Source: Campylobacter blaseri (GTDB taxonomy: Bacteria > Campylobacterota > Campylobacteria > Campylobacterales > Campylobacteraceae). Taken from it: a stretch of 64,000 nucleotides of DNA. The translations under genes and the position numbers were made by a program. This document shows, in pieces, positions 20,432-30,418 of the stretch; the first letter of the stretch is position 1; each line of letters starts with the position of its first letter. The notes beneath the pieces were generated by a model. That model was not told where the DNA came from. It saw only the letters and a program-made list of their open reading frames with translations, and did no database searches. The DNA is taken from assembly GCF_013201895.1 (NCBI RefSeq), contig NZ_CP053841.1, positions 1,116,001-1,180,000 on the forward strand, in the 5' to 3' direction.

Positions 20432-21153
20432 CTTTTTGTCACTTTCTTAAATAGACCTTTTATGTAGTATTTTAATAATCTTAATGGTTTGAAAATTTCA
20501 TCTTCACTTTTTAATTCATCACCTTTTATACGGTATATAACGCCATTTATTCCATTAAAATCTTTTTGAACCGCATTTCCTATTCTAAAAGCATATTTAT
20601 AAATCTCTTTTGTTTTTTCTAAAATTTCTTGATTATATTTTCCAAACGGAAAGACAAAAGATTCAACCTCAATATCCAGTCTTTTTTCTAAAATTTCTTT
20701 TGAAAGTAGGAGTTCTTTTTTAAAATCAACACCTTTTTCTAATAAATTTATATGCGAATGTGAATGTGAGCAAATTTGAACTAAACCACTTTTTACCATC
20801 TCTTCTAACTCTTCAAATGTACAACAAGTTGCACTTTGATAATTTATAAGCAAATCATCATGAATATAGTTTAGTCTTTGTTCCTTTGATAAATTCGTTG
20901 TTTCAATTATATACTTAGTTGGAACTGCTAAAAGTGCTTTTAAATTATATTTTTTAAGAAGTGGAAAAATATAGTAATAAAAATCAGCATAAGCATCGTC
21001 AAAAACTAAACATATGCTATTTGTAAAAAGTTTATCGCTTGGAAAAACTGATATATAATTATTGCTTATATACTCTAAATGTTTTTCAAAAATAGATAGA
21101 TCATTACTACAAGTATTACTATTTACATGATGATACATAACACCAATTAACAT
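20428..21153 (-). CDS. Polysaccharide deacetylase (CE4/NodB-like)
   Basis: A 241-residue NodB-fold protein. The metal-binding motifs are visible: CLVFDDAYAD (Asp-Asp), CSHSHSHINL (the H…H motif, with three histidines here) and the FVFPFGKYNQE strand. There is no clear signal peptide, and the start MLIGVMYHHV is typical of deacetylases in surface-polysaccharide clusters. It is probably first of the tight run down to gmhA, all genes touching or nearly so. It may deacetylate an N-acetyl sugar of the core or O-chain; the substrate is unknown. Confidence 0.85.
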   Translation of the reverse strand: MLIGVMYHHVNSNTCSNDLSIFEKHLEYISNNYISVFPSDKLFTNSICLVFDDAYADFYYYIFPLLKKYNLKALLAVPTKYIIETTNLSKEQRLNYIHDDLLINYQSATCCTFEELEEMVKSGLVQICSHSHSHINLLEKGVDFKKELLLSKEILEKRLDIEVESFVFPFGKYNQEILEKTKEIYKYAFRIGNAVQKDFNGINGVIYRIKGDELKSEDEIFKPLRLLKYYIKGLFKKVTKR

Positions 21154-21251
21154 CTTTCACCTCATATTAAAATAGGTCGCTCACCTCTACCTTGCTTATG
21201 GTTTTAAAGGTAATTTAAATTTTAATATATTAAATTAAACTCATAGTACTT

Positions 21252-21329
21252 AACTTTTACAAATAGATAATTTACACAATTAGCCTATGCCCAAAAAGTA
21301 CAATTAATCTATCTATAATTGCAAAAGTT
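21252..21329. repeat. Imperfect inverted repeat in the waaL–deacetylase gap
   Basis: AACTTTTACAAATAGATA at 21252-21269 faces TATCTATAATTGCAAAAGTT at 21310-21329, an arm of about 17 bp with a small bulge. The centre holds two direct ACAATTA-like copies. It could be a leader structure or promoter-region palindrome. Confidence 0.4.
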
Positions 21330-21364
21330 AAATTTTTCAATACTACTTTAAGAACTATTATAAT

Positions 21365-22627
21365 TTAATGTTTTTCATCTTTATGATTAATGCTCACAAC
21401 TGAAAATACCCCAATAAATATTATAAATAATGTTCTAGTTGTCTGCCCTGTTAGCTGATTGTCCGTCAAAAAAGCAATTAAAAAAGTGAGTATAAAAAAC
21501 AAAAAAACAGTTCTTTGCTCTTCATTTTCAATCCTTCTTAAAGCCCTAAAACATTCATAGATAATTAATAAAAATACCATTAGCCCAATCAAGCCAACTT
21601 GCATAGCTATAAATGTATATTGATTATGTGGGCTGTTTTTTTCAATAAAACCTCTTATATTACTCATATAGGCAAATTCATCTTTTTTTAGTAGCTTTTT
21701 ATACTCTTCTTCATAGTCCCCAAGTCCTACACCAAAAAATGGATTATCTTTAATAACCTCAATTGATAATATATTAAGAGCAATCCTAATACCATTTGAA
21801 GAGTTGAAATTTCCTTTTTTAAGTAATGCTATCTCGTTTTCTGTCTTTTTAACAACTTTTTTAAAATTATCCACATAGTTAAAAGCAAGAACAAAAATCA
21901 AAATTAGAGCTATTGCTAGAGCTATTATTGCCTTATAGTTGATTTTAAACCTATATATCGTCCAAAAAATAAGAAGAACAAAAAATATAAGCTGCCCTGT
22001 TCTTGAGTATGATAAAAATAGATTTAACAAAGTAGTGCATAAAAACATAAACATAAGTATAGTTTTGTAATTTAATTTTTTAATATTAAATATCTTTTCT
22101 ATTATTATTATTGCACAAAATGCTAAAAAAATACTATATTGAATTGAAAGCATAGTTGGATTAAAAAATTGAGCATCTATTTTAGAAGTCTTAATGCTAC
22201 TTTCAAAATCAAAAACTAAAGGACTAAGTGCATAAATTTCAGTTATCAACATACCACAAAGAAAAGCTGTAATTATACTGCCTATCCACTCTTTTTTTAC
22301 CGATGTTGCTATTACAATTATTAAAAGTAAATAACAATATTTTTTAAAATATCCAAGTGATAGCTCTAAATTTGAATATGTAAGGCTTATCGTTATTAGT
22401 ATTAAAAAAGCCATTAGACATAAAAGCAAATTTGAACTTTTTATCATCTTAAATTTTCTTCTAAAATCTCCTTCTATAAGCCAAACAAGAGATAAGAGTA
22501 TAATATTAAAACTATTTAATGCTTTAGATAGCGGGGATGCAAAAGCTAAAAATAAAATCAAATAATAATATATTTTTTCAAAATTAATTCTATTTGACTT
22601 TTGCAAATTAAATGCTATACTCACCAT
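21365..22627 (-). CDS. waaL: O-antigen ligase-like membrane protein (WaaL family)
   Basis: Polytopic inner-membrane protein of 420 residues with about 11-12 helices. The Wzy_C region contains GVGLGDYEEEY followed by a long loop with the conserved histidine in EKNSPHNQYTFIAMQVGLIG. WaaL joins O-chains to lipid A-core in the periplasm. The same fold occurs in Wzy polymerases, so polymerase activity is the alternative, but the placement among core genes favours ligase. Gaps of 211 and 129 bases on either side suggest its own promoter. Confidence 0.82.
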   Translation of the reverse strand: MVSIAFNLQKSNRINFEKIYYYLILFLAFASPLSKALNSFNIILLSLVWLIEGDFRRKFKMIKSSNLLLCLMAFLILITISLTYSNLELSLGYFKKYCYLLLIIVIATSVKKEWIGSIITAFLCGMLITEIYALSPLVFDFESSIKTSKIDAQFFNPTMLSIQYSIFLAFCAIIIIEKIFNIKKLNYKTILMFMFLCTTLLNLFLSYSRTGQLIFFVLLIFWTIYRFKINYKAIIALAIALILIFVLAFNYVDNFKKVVKKTENEIALLKKGNFNSSNGIRIALNILSIEVIKDNPFFGVGLGDYEEEYKKLLKKDEFAYMSNIRGFIEKNSPHNQYTFIAMQVGLIGLMVFLLIIYECFRALRRIENEEQRTVFLFFILTFLIAFLTDNQLTGQTTRTLFIIFIGVFSVVSINHKDEKH

Positions 22628-22756
22628 CTCTCCTTTTTATTTATTTTTTTATAACAAATATATCTTTAATGATATATTTTATCAATCAAATTATAAAACT
22701 ATAGTTTGAACCTTAATATAAGTAATGGGTTTATATAATAAATATATCAAAATAGT

Positions 22757-23488
22757 TCATTTTCTACCTCTTATTTTTTTTGAAATATTTTTTATTTTTT
22801 TAAAATTATTAGAAACCTTTAAACCTTTTTTAACAAAATTTTCTTCATCTATTTTATTAATTTTAGCATACTCTTTTAACATAATAGCAAGATCATCATC
22901 ATCAATCCAAAGTTTCATAAAATTGCTTAAAGCTTTTATTGGACTTACTTTTATAAATTTCATCCTATTTACATCAACTATCCTAAACTCGTACCCATTC
23001 TTTAATTTTTTAATAATGATATTACCAGGTGAATAATCTTTATGAAAGATATTATTTTTATGAAGTGTCGCTGTAAATAGAGCAAACTCTTTAAATATAT
23101 TTTCTCTATCCTTAAAAGACTTATCTAAAAGTGGTTCTCTTATAGTAAAATCATACTTATACTCCTCACTTATAAAAAAACTCTTCCCCAATAGCCCATT
23201 TTTAAAAAATTCAATATATCCTGATGGTGTTGGAACAAATTCTTTAATCTTATAGGAGTTTTTGTAGGATTTTTTAGCCTTTGAGTCTGCAAAAAATGTA
23301 AAATATATCCTTCTAAGTAATTTTGGAGTTTGAAAAGATTTTACAATATAGTTTTTGTCATTATAATAAATTTTTTTAACCTCGTTTCTAGCTTTGTGAA
23401 TTACTAAATCATTGTTACTAAAATAGTCTTGAATATTTAAAATAAAATTTCTAACCTCTTTATCATCTTTATTTATTTCATATCTCAT
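22757..23488 (-). CDS. LPS core kinase-like protein (InaA/KdkA-type kinase fold)
   Basis: A small kinase-fold protein of 243 residues. It has the nucleotide-binding lysine region KNYIVKSF, the catalytic loop FHKDYSPGNIII with Asp and Asn in place, and a DFG-like IVDVNRM. This resembles Kdo/heptose kinases such as KdkA and WaaP, which phosphorylate inner-core sugars. The final ~40 residues are strongly basic. It stands alone between waaL and the GT9-kinase fusion. Confidence 0.78.
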   Translation of the reverse strand: MRYEINKDDKEVRNFILNIQDYFSNNDLVIHKARNEVKKIYYNDKNYIVKSFQTPKLLRRIYFTFFADSKAKKSYKNSYKIKEFVPTPSGYIEFFKNGLLGKSFFISEEYKYDFTIREPLLDKSFKDRENIFKEFALFTATLHKNNIFHKDYSPGNIIIKKLKNGYEFRIVDVNRMKFIKVSPIKALSNFMKLWIDDDDLAIMLKEYAKINKIDEENFVKKGLKVSNNFKKIKNISKKIRGRK

Positions 23489-23684
23489 CTTTACCTTCTT
23501 TATCTTACATTTTATAATAGATTGTCAAAATTTTATGCATATTTTACTCTATAAATGTTATTTAGATACTAAATTTGTCTTTAATTTGCATAAATTTAGT
23601 CTTATTTTACTATTTTTACTCTTTTAATCTACTGATATATAAAGAACTAAATTGAATTAAAAACCTAAAATAACTACTTGAAAT
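23489..23684. other. Gap between GT9-kinase fusion and kinase gene
   Basis: About 200 AT-rich bases with no coding signal. A leader or promoter for the minus-strand kinase gene is likely here, but no box stands out enough to mark. Confidence 0.4.
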
Positions 23685-25436
23685 TTAAAAAATATTTTTA
23701 TCGTCTAGTTTTTCAATATCACTAAAAAGATTTAGAAAATTCTTTACATCGCTTCCTAGTCTTTTTTTTATGAAAGAGATATTGCATATTTTTAAAAATG
23801 GTTTTAAGGCTTTAGAGTAGCTAAGTAGTTTTTTTTCTACAAAAGAGTTATTGGTTAATTCTATATATCTATTTATGATATATCTATAATCAATCTTTTT
23901 GTTTTTAATCTTAGTAAAAGATAGCAAATAAAGCAAAAAATCTCTAAATTGCAAAACATCAAGCCTAGTTTTAGCATCAAAACTCTCTTCAAAATCTATA
24001 ACATACATCTTATCATTTATATACGTAAAATTTCTAGTTTGAGAGCCTCCATGATACTCTTTAATATTATGTATTTTTGAAAGTTGTTCTAAAGATAAAT
24101 CTATCAAATTTTTTATCTCATCTTCATTACAAGTTTTTAGCAGTTCATGTAGTGTTTTTCCACTATCTTCCATTATAAAAAATTCATCATTTTTATATCT
24201 TATCCTAGGAACATTTATACCATTTTTTGAAAAATAGAGATTTTTTTCATACTCATAGTTAAGTGAATTTTTTTTATCTTTTTTTTCTGGTAAAATAAGT
24301 ATATCAAAATTAAAAATTTTAGAATAAAAGCTTTGAATCTTTCTAGGACCTGTTTGTCTAGCCTTTTTTAACCAATAAATTTTATTTTTAAATTTTATTT
24401 TTGATATATAGTTTAGCGATTCAATGTCTAAATTTAAAACAAATTCTTTAAGCTCTTTTTTTTCTACTAAATCCATTATATTTTCAATTTTTACAACTAT
24501 ATCATCTGGTTTAATCAAGTTAATATAATTACTATCTTTATTTAAATTTAACGGATTTATATCTTTTCTACTATCTATTACTAAATTTACATCTGTAATA
24601 TAGCTGTTTCTAAAACTTGGAGTTGGTCCATAAATAGTAAGTGATGGCATATTTTGTGCCCAAGCAATATGCGTTATACCACTATCAGGACCTACAACTA
24701 AGTCAAATTCGTTCATCTTAGTTACCAAATTTTGAATATCCATTTTTTCTAGAATTTTAGCATCTGTTTTTGCAGATATCTCTTTGGCAATCTCTTGCTC
24801 GTATTTATTTCCTGCACATAGATATACTTCATAATTTTTCAATTTATTAATAAGTTGAATTTGTAAATTGGTTGGATATATTTTACTCTTCCAGCTAGAT
24901 CCAATTGTTATTAAAATTTTACTAATGTTATTATATGGTTTTTCTCTTTTTAATTTAGCAAAGCATGGTTTTTTGTTTTTAATTTCATCTTCATTAAAAT
25001 TAAAATTTAAAGCTCTAGATACTAATTTTAAATTTCTTAAAATAATATTTTCAGAGTAATCTATAAAAAAGTTATCTTTGTAAAATTTAGCAGCTAATTT
25101 TTCTCTTATACTATTTTTATCAAAACCAACCAAATTTGAACATATTATTTTGCCTACTATAGCTGATTTTATAAGCCCTTGAAGATCTATAGCTATATCA
25201 TAATTCTCTTTTTTAAGCTTTTTTAATCTTGTATAGCTATCTCTAAACTCTTTATCTTTAAGCTTTAAAGATATAACCCTATCAATATACTCATGATCTT
25301 TTAAAATTCCACTAAATCTCTCATCGCATATCCAATGTATCTCAGAGCTAGGGATATTTTTCTTAATAAACTGTAAAACTATACTGGAATGAACAATATC
25401 ACCTAAAGCTGATAGTTTAATGATAGCTATTTTCAT
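23685..25436 (-). CDS. Heptosyltransferase (WaaC-like GT9) fused to a kinase-fold domain
   Basis: A 583-residue two-domain protein. Residues about 1-330 are a GT9 heptosyltransferase I-like domain: MKIAIIKLSALGDIVHSSIV, DLQGLIKSA and VGPDSGITHIAWA…YGPTPSFRNS. Residues about 345-583 form a kinase-like domain with IYWLKKARQTGPRK, an EDSGKTLHELL hinge, HGGSQTRN at 462-469 and YVIDFEE near 480. The catalytic loop has Gly where active kinases have Asp (HGD/HKD), while the metal-binding Asn and the IDFE aspartate remain. C. jejuni WaaC is, as I recall, a single-domain protein of about 340 residues. The coding strand has four A8 runs. It lies next to lpxL, as waaC does in C. jejuni. Confidence 0.85.
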   Translation of the reverse strand: MKIAIIKLSALGDIVHSSIVLQFIKKNIPSSEIHWICDERFSGILKDHEYIDRVISLKLKDKEFRDSYTRLKKLKKENYDIAIDLQGLIKSAIVGKIICSNLVGFDKNSIREKLAAKFYKDNFFIDYSENIILRNLKLVSRALNFNFNEDEIKNKKPCFAKLKREKPYNNISKILITIGSSWKSKIYPTNLQIQLINKLKNYEVYLCAGNKYEQEIAKEISAKTDAKILEKMDIQNLVTKMNEFDLVVGPDSGITHIAWAQNMPSLTIYGPTPSFRNSYITDVNLVIDSRKDINPLNLNKDSNYINLIKPDDIVVKIENIMDLVEKKELKEFVLNLDIESLNYISKIKFKNKIYWLKKARQTGPRKIQSFYSKIFNFDILILPEKKDKKNSLNYEYEKNLYFSKNGINVPRIRYKNDEFFIMEDSGKTLHELLKTCNEDEIKNLIDLSLEQLSKIHNIKEYHGGSQTRNFTYINDKMYVIDFEESFDAKTRLDVLQFRDFLLYLLSFTKIKNKKIDYRYIINRYIELTNNSFVEKKLLSYSKALKPFLKICNISFIKKRLGSDVKNFLNLFSDIEKLDDKNIF

Positions 25437-25445
25437 AATATCTAA

Positions 25446-26327
25446 TTATACGTTTATTTTCCATCTTCTATGTACCCAAAACCATTGCTCTGGATTTTCC
25501 ATTATAATCTCACCATAAACATCATTACACATCTTGATGATGTCTATAATGTCCTGCTCTTTATCATCACTTAATTTAATTTCAGGAAACTCTTTTACTA
25601 TCACTTCATACTTTCCACTTGCAACTCTTTTTGCAAATAAAGGCACTATTTTTGGCTGATATTTAACATATAAAGTACCAACAGTTTTTACAGTCATAGC
25701 ATCTTTTCCTAAAAATGGAATAATTGCCATATTTGCACTTGTTTTTAAATCAGTAAGAAGTCCCACAACTCCACCACTTCTAAGTCTTTTAATTATCTTG
25801 CCAGTAGCGCCCTCTTTATCGATAATTTCAACTCTCTCATCATTTCTAAAAAGTGATGTTATATTCTCTTCTATTAGCTCATTGTTTCCTTTTTTTGATA
25901 TCAATAACTGTGAAAAACCCAATTTTGATGCAAATTTTGGTAATATTTCCCAATTTCCAAAATGGGCAGCAATTACTATAAATCCATTCTTATTATCAGT
26001 AAATGCTTGTTTTATACTTTTTGTGGCTTCTTCTATATTTTCAATCAGATCTATAACTTCTATCTTTTTATTTAGCAAAAGCAAACACTCACAAGCAGTT
26101 ATAGCGATACTTTTAAAATTTCTCTTTGCTAAATCCTCTATCTCTTGTTCGCTTAAATCATTAAATATCAATCTTAAATTTGAAATAGCATCATTTCTTC
26201 TTTTTTTAAGAACTTTAAACATAAAAGAGCCAATTTTATCAAATAGATAATAATTAGCTTTAATTGGTAAAATTTTACTTATTTTAATCAAAGTTAAAAC
26301 TAGAAAATATTCAATTTTTTTCTTCAT
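25446..26327 (-). CDS. lpxL: Lipid A biosynthesis acyltransferase (LpxL/HtrB family)
   Basis: Adds a secondary acyl chain to Kdo-lipid A at the inner membrane. The 293 residues include an N-terminal hydrophobic anchor and the catalytic HX4E box in IAAHFGNWEI, then GLLTDLK and the C-terminal NPEQWFWVHRRWK. In C. jejuni this gene (htrB/waaM) follows waaC; here it is immediately upstream of the waaC-like fusion on the same strand, 9 bases apart. Its acyl specificity is not readable. Confidence 0.92.
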   Translation of the reverse strand: MKKKIEYFLVLTLIKISKILPIKANYYLFDKIGSFMFKVLKKRRNDAISNLRLIFNDLSEQEIEDLAKRNFKSIAITACECLLLLNKKIEVIDLIENIEEATKSIKQAFTDNKNGFIVIAAHFGNWEILPKFASKLGFSQLLISKKGNNELIEENITSLFRNDERVEIIDKEGATGKIIKRLRSGGVVGLLTDLKTSANMAIIPFLGKDAMTVKTVGTLYVKYQPKIVPLFAKRVASGKYEVIVKEFPEIKLSDDKEQDIIDIIKMCNDVYGEIIMENPEQWFWVHRRWKINV

Positions 26328-26377
26328 ATCTATCCCATGTTTAGTTTATTTTATTCTACTTAGAAAATGTTTAAACC

Positions 26378-27703
26378 CTACTTACCAAGACAGAAATTTA
26401 AAAACATAGCATCAAGTATTTCGGTTCTTTCATATGGTTTTGCTATGTTTGATATCTCCATAATTGCTAAATTTAACTCATATGCAAAAAGCTCTAACTC
26501 ATTTTCATTGAGCAGATCTTTTGCCCTATATAGTGCTTCTTTGGCATTTTTAGAAGATAAAATTTGTCTAGTTGAACTAAGCATTATGCCATCATAGTTT
26601 TGAGAATCTAGATACTTTTTTAATGTTTCTATTATTAAATTTGAACTTTTTTTAGCAGAAATTTTGATGTACTCTTCAAAATCGTAGTTGAATTTAGACT
26701 CCAAATCATCTTTATTTAAAACATATATTATTTTTTTACCACTATTTTTACAAATTTCTAAAATTTTCTCATCTTCTTCATCTTTTACTCTACTACTATC
26801 AAAAACAGCTATTATAATATCTGCTTCCTCAACTGCCTTCATTGAATTTTCAATTCCAATTTTTTCAACTAAAGAAACACCCTCTCTAATGCCAGCCGTA
26901 TCTATGATACGAATTAGATGAGTTCCTATTTTAAGGCTTTCCTCTACCCTATCTCTAGTTGTTCCTGCTTCATCGCTTATAATTGCTCTTTCAAATTTCA
27001 AAAGTGAGTTTAAGATTGAACTTTTGCCCACATTTGGCTTGCCTATAATTGTAACTTTGAAACCTTCAATAAGCCCTTTTCTTTGTTCGCTAATCTCTAC
27101 TATCTCATTTAGTTTTTTATAGTTCTCAATAAGCAAACTCTTGGTTTGCTCTAAAATATCTAAAGGAAGATCCTCTTCAGCATAATCAATACAAGTTTCA
27201 ACATAAGCAAGAGTTGTAACAAGCTCATCTCTAAGAGAGTTAACATAGCTACTTAATTCACCCTTTAGATGTCTTGCTAGTATCTTTATACCGTCTTCAC
27301 TTCTAGATGTTATAAGGCTTTGAACAGCTTCTGCTTTAGCTAAATCCATTTTGCCATTTAAAAATGCCCTTTTACTAAACTCGCCTGGGTTTGCAAGTCT
27401 AGCACCAAGCTTTATAAGCTCTTCTAGGATAAAATTACTTACTATAAGTCCGCCATGTGTTTGAAATTCAACTATATCTTCACCTGTAAAACTATTTGGT
27501 GCTTTAAAATATATAATTATACCCTCATCTACAAGCTCACCCACAGTTGAGTAAATTTTAGAAAAAGTGGCATATCTTGGAATTAGTGTATCTTTTTTTA
27601 TAAGTTTTAAAGCTAGGCTTAACGCATTTTTTCCACTAAGCCTTACTATTGAAATTGAACCTATTCCGTGAGCTGTTGCTATGGCTACTATAGTATCATT
27701 CAT
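26378..27703 (-). CDS. mnmE: tRNA modification GTPase
   Basis: With MnmG, installs the 5-carboxymethylaminomethyl group on U34 of tRNAs. The 441 residues show the N-terminal formyl-THF-binding domain ([18 protein letters not shown]), the GTPase domain with GKPNVGKSS (G1), DEAGTTRD (G2) and DTAG (G3), and the C-terminal FCLGK with its catalytic Cys. The ATG overlaps the jag stop in an ATGA junction. Confidence 0.96.
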   Translation of the reverse strand: MNDTIVAIATAHGIGSISIVRLSGKNALSLALKLIKKDTLIPRYATFSKIYSTVGELVDEGIIIYFKAPNSFTGEDIVEFQTHGGLIVSNFILEELIKLGARLANPGEFSKRAFLNGKMDLAKAEAVQSLITSRSEDGIKILARHLKGELSSYVNSLRDELVTTLAYVETCIDYAEEDLPLDILEQTKSLLIENYKKLNEIVEISEQRKGLIEGFKVTIIGKPNVGKSSILNSLLKFERAIISDEAGTTRDRVEESLKIGTHLIRIIDTAGIREGVSLVEKIGIENSMKAVEEADIIIAVFDSSRVKDEEDEKILEICKNSGKKIIYVLNKDDLESKFNYDFEEYIKISAKKSSNLIIETLKKYLDSQNYDGIMLSSTRQILSSKNAKEALYRAKDLLNENELELFAYELNLAIMEISNIAKPYERTEILDAMFLNFCLGK

Positions 27704-28506
27704 TGCTTTTTAATTTTATCGTTTATAACTATAAATTTTCCATTTTTAGATGAGCGAACACCTATGTATTTTTCAGGATACGCCTCTCTTAGTTGCTCTA
27801 AGGCAATTTTAATTAAAATTCCATCCAAGGGTCTAGTTTGTGCTTTTCCATTATTGTCAATTTTTTCAAATATATCTTTTAGATAATTTGCTATCATCTT
27901 TTCTTGATTTTCATAAAATTGTGATATCTCAAGCCTTACATAAAGACCGTATTTTAAACTCAGATAATTATAAAGCAAGGTTGAGATGGCTTTGTATCTA
28001 GCTCCCTCTTTTCCTATTAAAAGAGCAGCATCCTCACCATCAAGTTTTACATATATAGTTCTATCATCAAATTTAGATATCTCTACGACCTCTATTTCAA
28101 ATATGCTTTTTGAAAAAAGATCTTTAATCTCTTTATCAATAGATGATAAGACTAGCTCTATATTTACTGGTTCTTTTCTTTTAGATTTTTTATTATTAGT
28201 CCTATTTAATCTACTAGGTTTCTTGATAGTATCAAGCTCTTCTTGTTTTGTCAAATCTTGTTGCTTTTTTTCAACTTTTTTAGAGCTATCTTTTTTAATA
28301 TTTTTTTCTTTTACATCTTTTGTCTTAGATATTTTTTGTTCATCTTTGCCAAAACTGGCATTTATTATTGCATTTTTCTTTAAAAAGCCAAATATTCCAT
28401 TACTTGGATGTTGCACAACATCAATTTTTAAATCAACAACAGAACAACCAAGTTTTTCAGCCGCTTTAGTTATTGCTTCTTGTAAATTTTTTGCTTCTAT
28501 TCTCAT
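27700..28506 (-). CDS. jag: Jag/KhpB RNA-binding protein (Jag-N, KH, R3H)
   Basis: RNA-binding protein commonly encoded next to yidC. The 268 residues comprise a Jag-N domain (about 1-52; [14 protein letters not shown]), a lysine-rich low-complexity linker (about 55-110), a KH-like domain with [12 protein letters not shown], and a C-terminal R3H-like part. It overlaps yidC by 4 bases and mnmE by 4 bases. The R3H end ([19 protein letters not shown]) is shorter than in the Firmicutes protein. Confidence 0.88.
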   Translation of the reverse strand: MRIEAKNLQEAITKAAEKLGCSVVDLKIDVVQHPSNGIFGFLKKNAIINASFGKDEQKISKTKDVKEKNIKKDSSKKVEKKQQDLTKQEELDTIKKPSRLNRTNNKKSKRKEPVNIELVLSSIDKEIKDLFSKSIFEIEVVEISKFDDRTIYVKLDGEDAALLIGKEGARYKAISTLLYNYLSLKYGLYVRLEISQFYENQEKMIANYLKDIFEKIDNNGKAQTRPLDGILIKIALEQLREAYPEKYIGVRSSKNGKFIVINDKIKKQ

Positions 28507-30080
28507 TGCTTTTTCTCCAATATAGCTTCTTTTTTATCTTTTTTAAAAATTCTATTAACGACCAATTGCTGTACTACAGAACATAAGTTGTTAACACACC
28601 AGTAAAGAGTAAGACCCGCAGGGAATGTCATGAAGAAAAATGTAAATATTAAAGGTAGAAATTTCATTATCTTTTCTTGCATTGGGTCAGTAAAATTAGT
28701 AGGTGTTAGTCTTTGTTGTAAAAACATTGATATACCCATTATTATAGGAAGCACAAAATAAGGATCTTTTATAGCAAGGTTTTGTATCCAAAATATCCAA
28801 GGAGCGCCTTGAAGCTCGATAGCATTTAATAAAACCCTATAAATAGCAAAAAACACAGGAATTTGAAGCAATATAGGAAGACATCCACCCATTGGGTTTG
28901 CACCATGCTTTTTATATAGTTGCATTACCTGAGCTTGCATTTTTTGCGGTTCATTTTTATATTTTGCTTGAATTTCTTTTATCTTTGGCGCTAAATCTTT
29001 CATTTTATTCATAGATACCATGCCTTTATATGTTAAAGGAAATAGCACTAGCCTTATGACAAGAGTTAAAATTACAATTGCCCATCCCCAGTTACCTACA
29101 TAGTTATGTAAAATACTTAAAAACGAAAACATTGGTTTTGCTATAAATGTAAACCACCCGTATTCAATTACATCGGTAAGCTCTGGGCTTATGCTTTTTA
29201 ACAATTCTTGGTTTTTAGGTCCTATAAAACCATTTGTTTTAAAAGAGCCTTTTGCTAAGACAAAAAGTTGGTTTACTTTATTTGAATGCTGTGTTGCAAC
29301 AACATCAAAAGGCTTGTCAAAATTATAAAATATAGTTGTATAGTATCTATCAAAAGCAGCTGCAATATCTATACCCGAATAATCCTCGCCACCTTTTTCA
29401 ACTTTACCATCTTTAATAATCTCTAACTTGTCTTCACTATCTCTAAGAAGTAATCCATTAACTGTATATGAGTCAACTATTATATTTGGTCTCATTCCTG
29501 GAGTTATAAAATACTCAACATCTTTATTTAATTTAACATCTAATTCATAACTTCCATTTGAATTAAATTTAATGGTTTTTACAATAGTGATATCGCCTAA
29601 CTCTTGAGTTAAAACAATCGTTTTTGAACCAGTAGTTAAATCCGCACTAGAAATAGATGTGCTATATGGTGCTTCAAACGCTTTTTTATTTAACTCGCTA
29701 TCTGAAAATCTAATCTCTAAAGGAAGTGGTGAAAAACTAGGATCTACTAAATTAAAAGACACACCTTCATCGCTTTTATATATTGCATCTTTTAGTATAA
29801 AAGCACTAATCCTACCAAGCTCATCTATGCTTGCTTCAAATGTTTTTGATTTTATATTTACTATGGGTTTTTTAGTATAATCTACTTTAGGTTGTTCTAT
29901 ACTTTGTGCTTTGCCTTGTGCTACTGGAGCGCTATTTTGCATAGCTTGCTTCGTTGTTTGATTTTGTTCTGGGGCTACTTTTAACTTTGATAGATAAAAA
30001 TGATCATACCCTATAAAAAAAATAAATGCCAAAAGAGTGGCTATAATAGCTCTTTTTTGAATTGAAAGATCGTCTAACAC
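28503..30080 (-). CDS. yidC: Membrane protein insertase YidC
   Basis: Inserts and folds inner-membrane proteins, alone or with SecYEG. The 525-residue Gram-negative type has an N-terminal helix (IIATLLAFIFFIGYDHFYL), a large periplasmic domain (about 70-320) and the five-helix core from about 325, with WGWAIVILTLVIRLVLFPLT carrying the conserved groove arginine and MGGCLPILLQIPVFFAIYR. The start is GTG, overlapping the yidD stop by one base. Confidence 0.96.
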   Translation of the reverse strand: MLDDLSIQKRAIIATLLAFIFFIGYDHFYLSKLKVAPEQNQTTKQAMQNSAPVAQGKAQSIEQPKVDYTKKPIVNIKSKTFEASIDELGRISAFILKDAIYKSDEGVSFNLVDPSFSPLPLEIRFSDSELNKKAFEAPYSTSISSADLTTGSKTIVLTQELGDITIVKTIKFNSNGSYELDVKLNKDVEYFITPGMRPNIIVDSYTVNGLLLRDSEDKLEIIKDGKVEKGGEDYSGIDIAAAFDRYYTTIFYNFDKPFDVVATQHSNKVNQLFVLAKGSFKTNGFIGPKNQELLKSISPELTDVIEYGWFTFIAKPMFSFLSILHNYVGNWGWAIVILTLVIRLVLFPLTYKGMVSMNKMKDLAPKIKEIQAKYKNEPQKMQAQVMQLYKKHGANPMGGCLPILLQIPVFFAIYRVLLNAIELQGAPWIFWIQNLAIKDPYFVLPIIMGISMFLQQRLTPTNFTDPMQEKIMKFLPLIFTFFFMTFPAGLTLYWCVNNLCSVVQQLVVNRIFKKDKKEAILEKKQ

Positions 30081-30418
30081 TATTTGTCCTTTTTAAAATC
30101 TAATGATTTAATTATATAATATTTATCCTTTTTTAAAGGCACATACCAAAAATATATCTTAGATATATTTGGTCTATAAAAAAATGTTATTTTAGAAAAT
30201 TTCTTATATATAACAGGGTAATCTATACCACCTTTAAATAGCGGATTACACCTAAGAATTCTAAAAAAAGTTGAAAAAATAGCTCTAAAAATAGAGCTGT
30301 TTTGAAAATTAATCATGGCATATTCTGAACAAGTTGGATAATACCTGCAAGTTGCAGGAAATAGTGGAGAGATAAAGAGTCTATAAAATTTAATCAAAGA
30401 TATAAAAATATTTTTCAT
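30080..30418 (-). CDS. yidD: Membrane protein insertion efficiency factor YidD
   Basis: A small inner-surface protein helping YidC. The conserved core is FISPLFPATCRYYPTCSEYA with its cysteines, followed by NPLFKGGIDYP. At 112 residues it is longer than many YidD proteins (about 70-85), the extra being a basic tail. The ATG sits in an ATGA overlap with the rnpA stop. Confidence 0.93.
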   Translation of the reverse strand: MKNIFISLIKFYRLFISPLFPATCRYYPTCSEYAMINFQNSSIFRAIFSTFFRILRCNPLFKGGIDYPVIYKKFSKITFFYRPNISKIYFWYVPLKKDKYYIIKSLDFKKDK

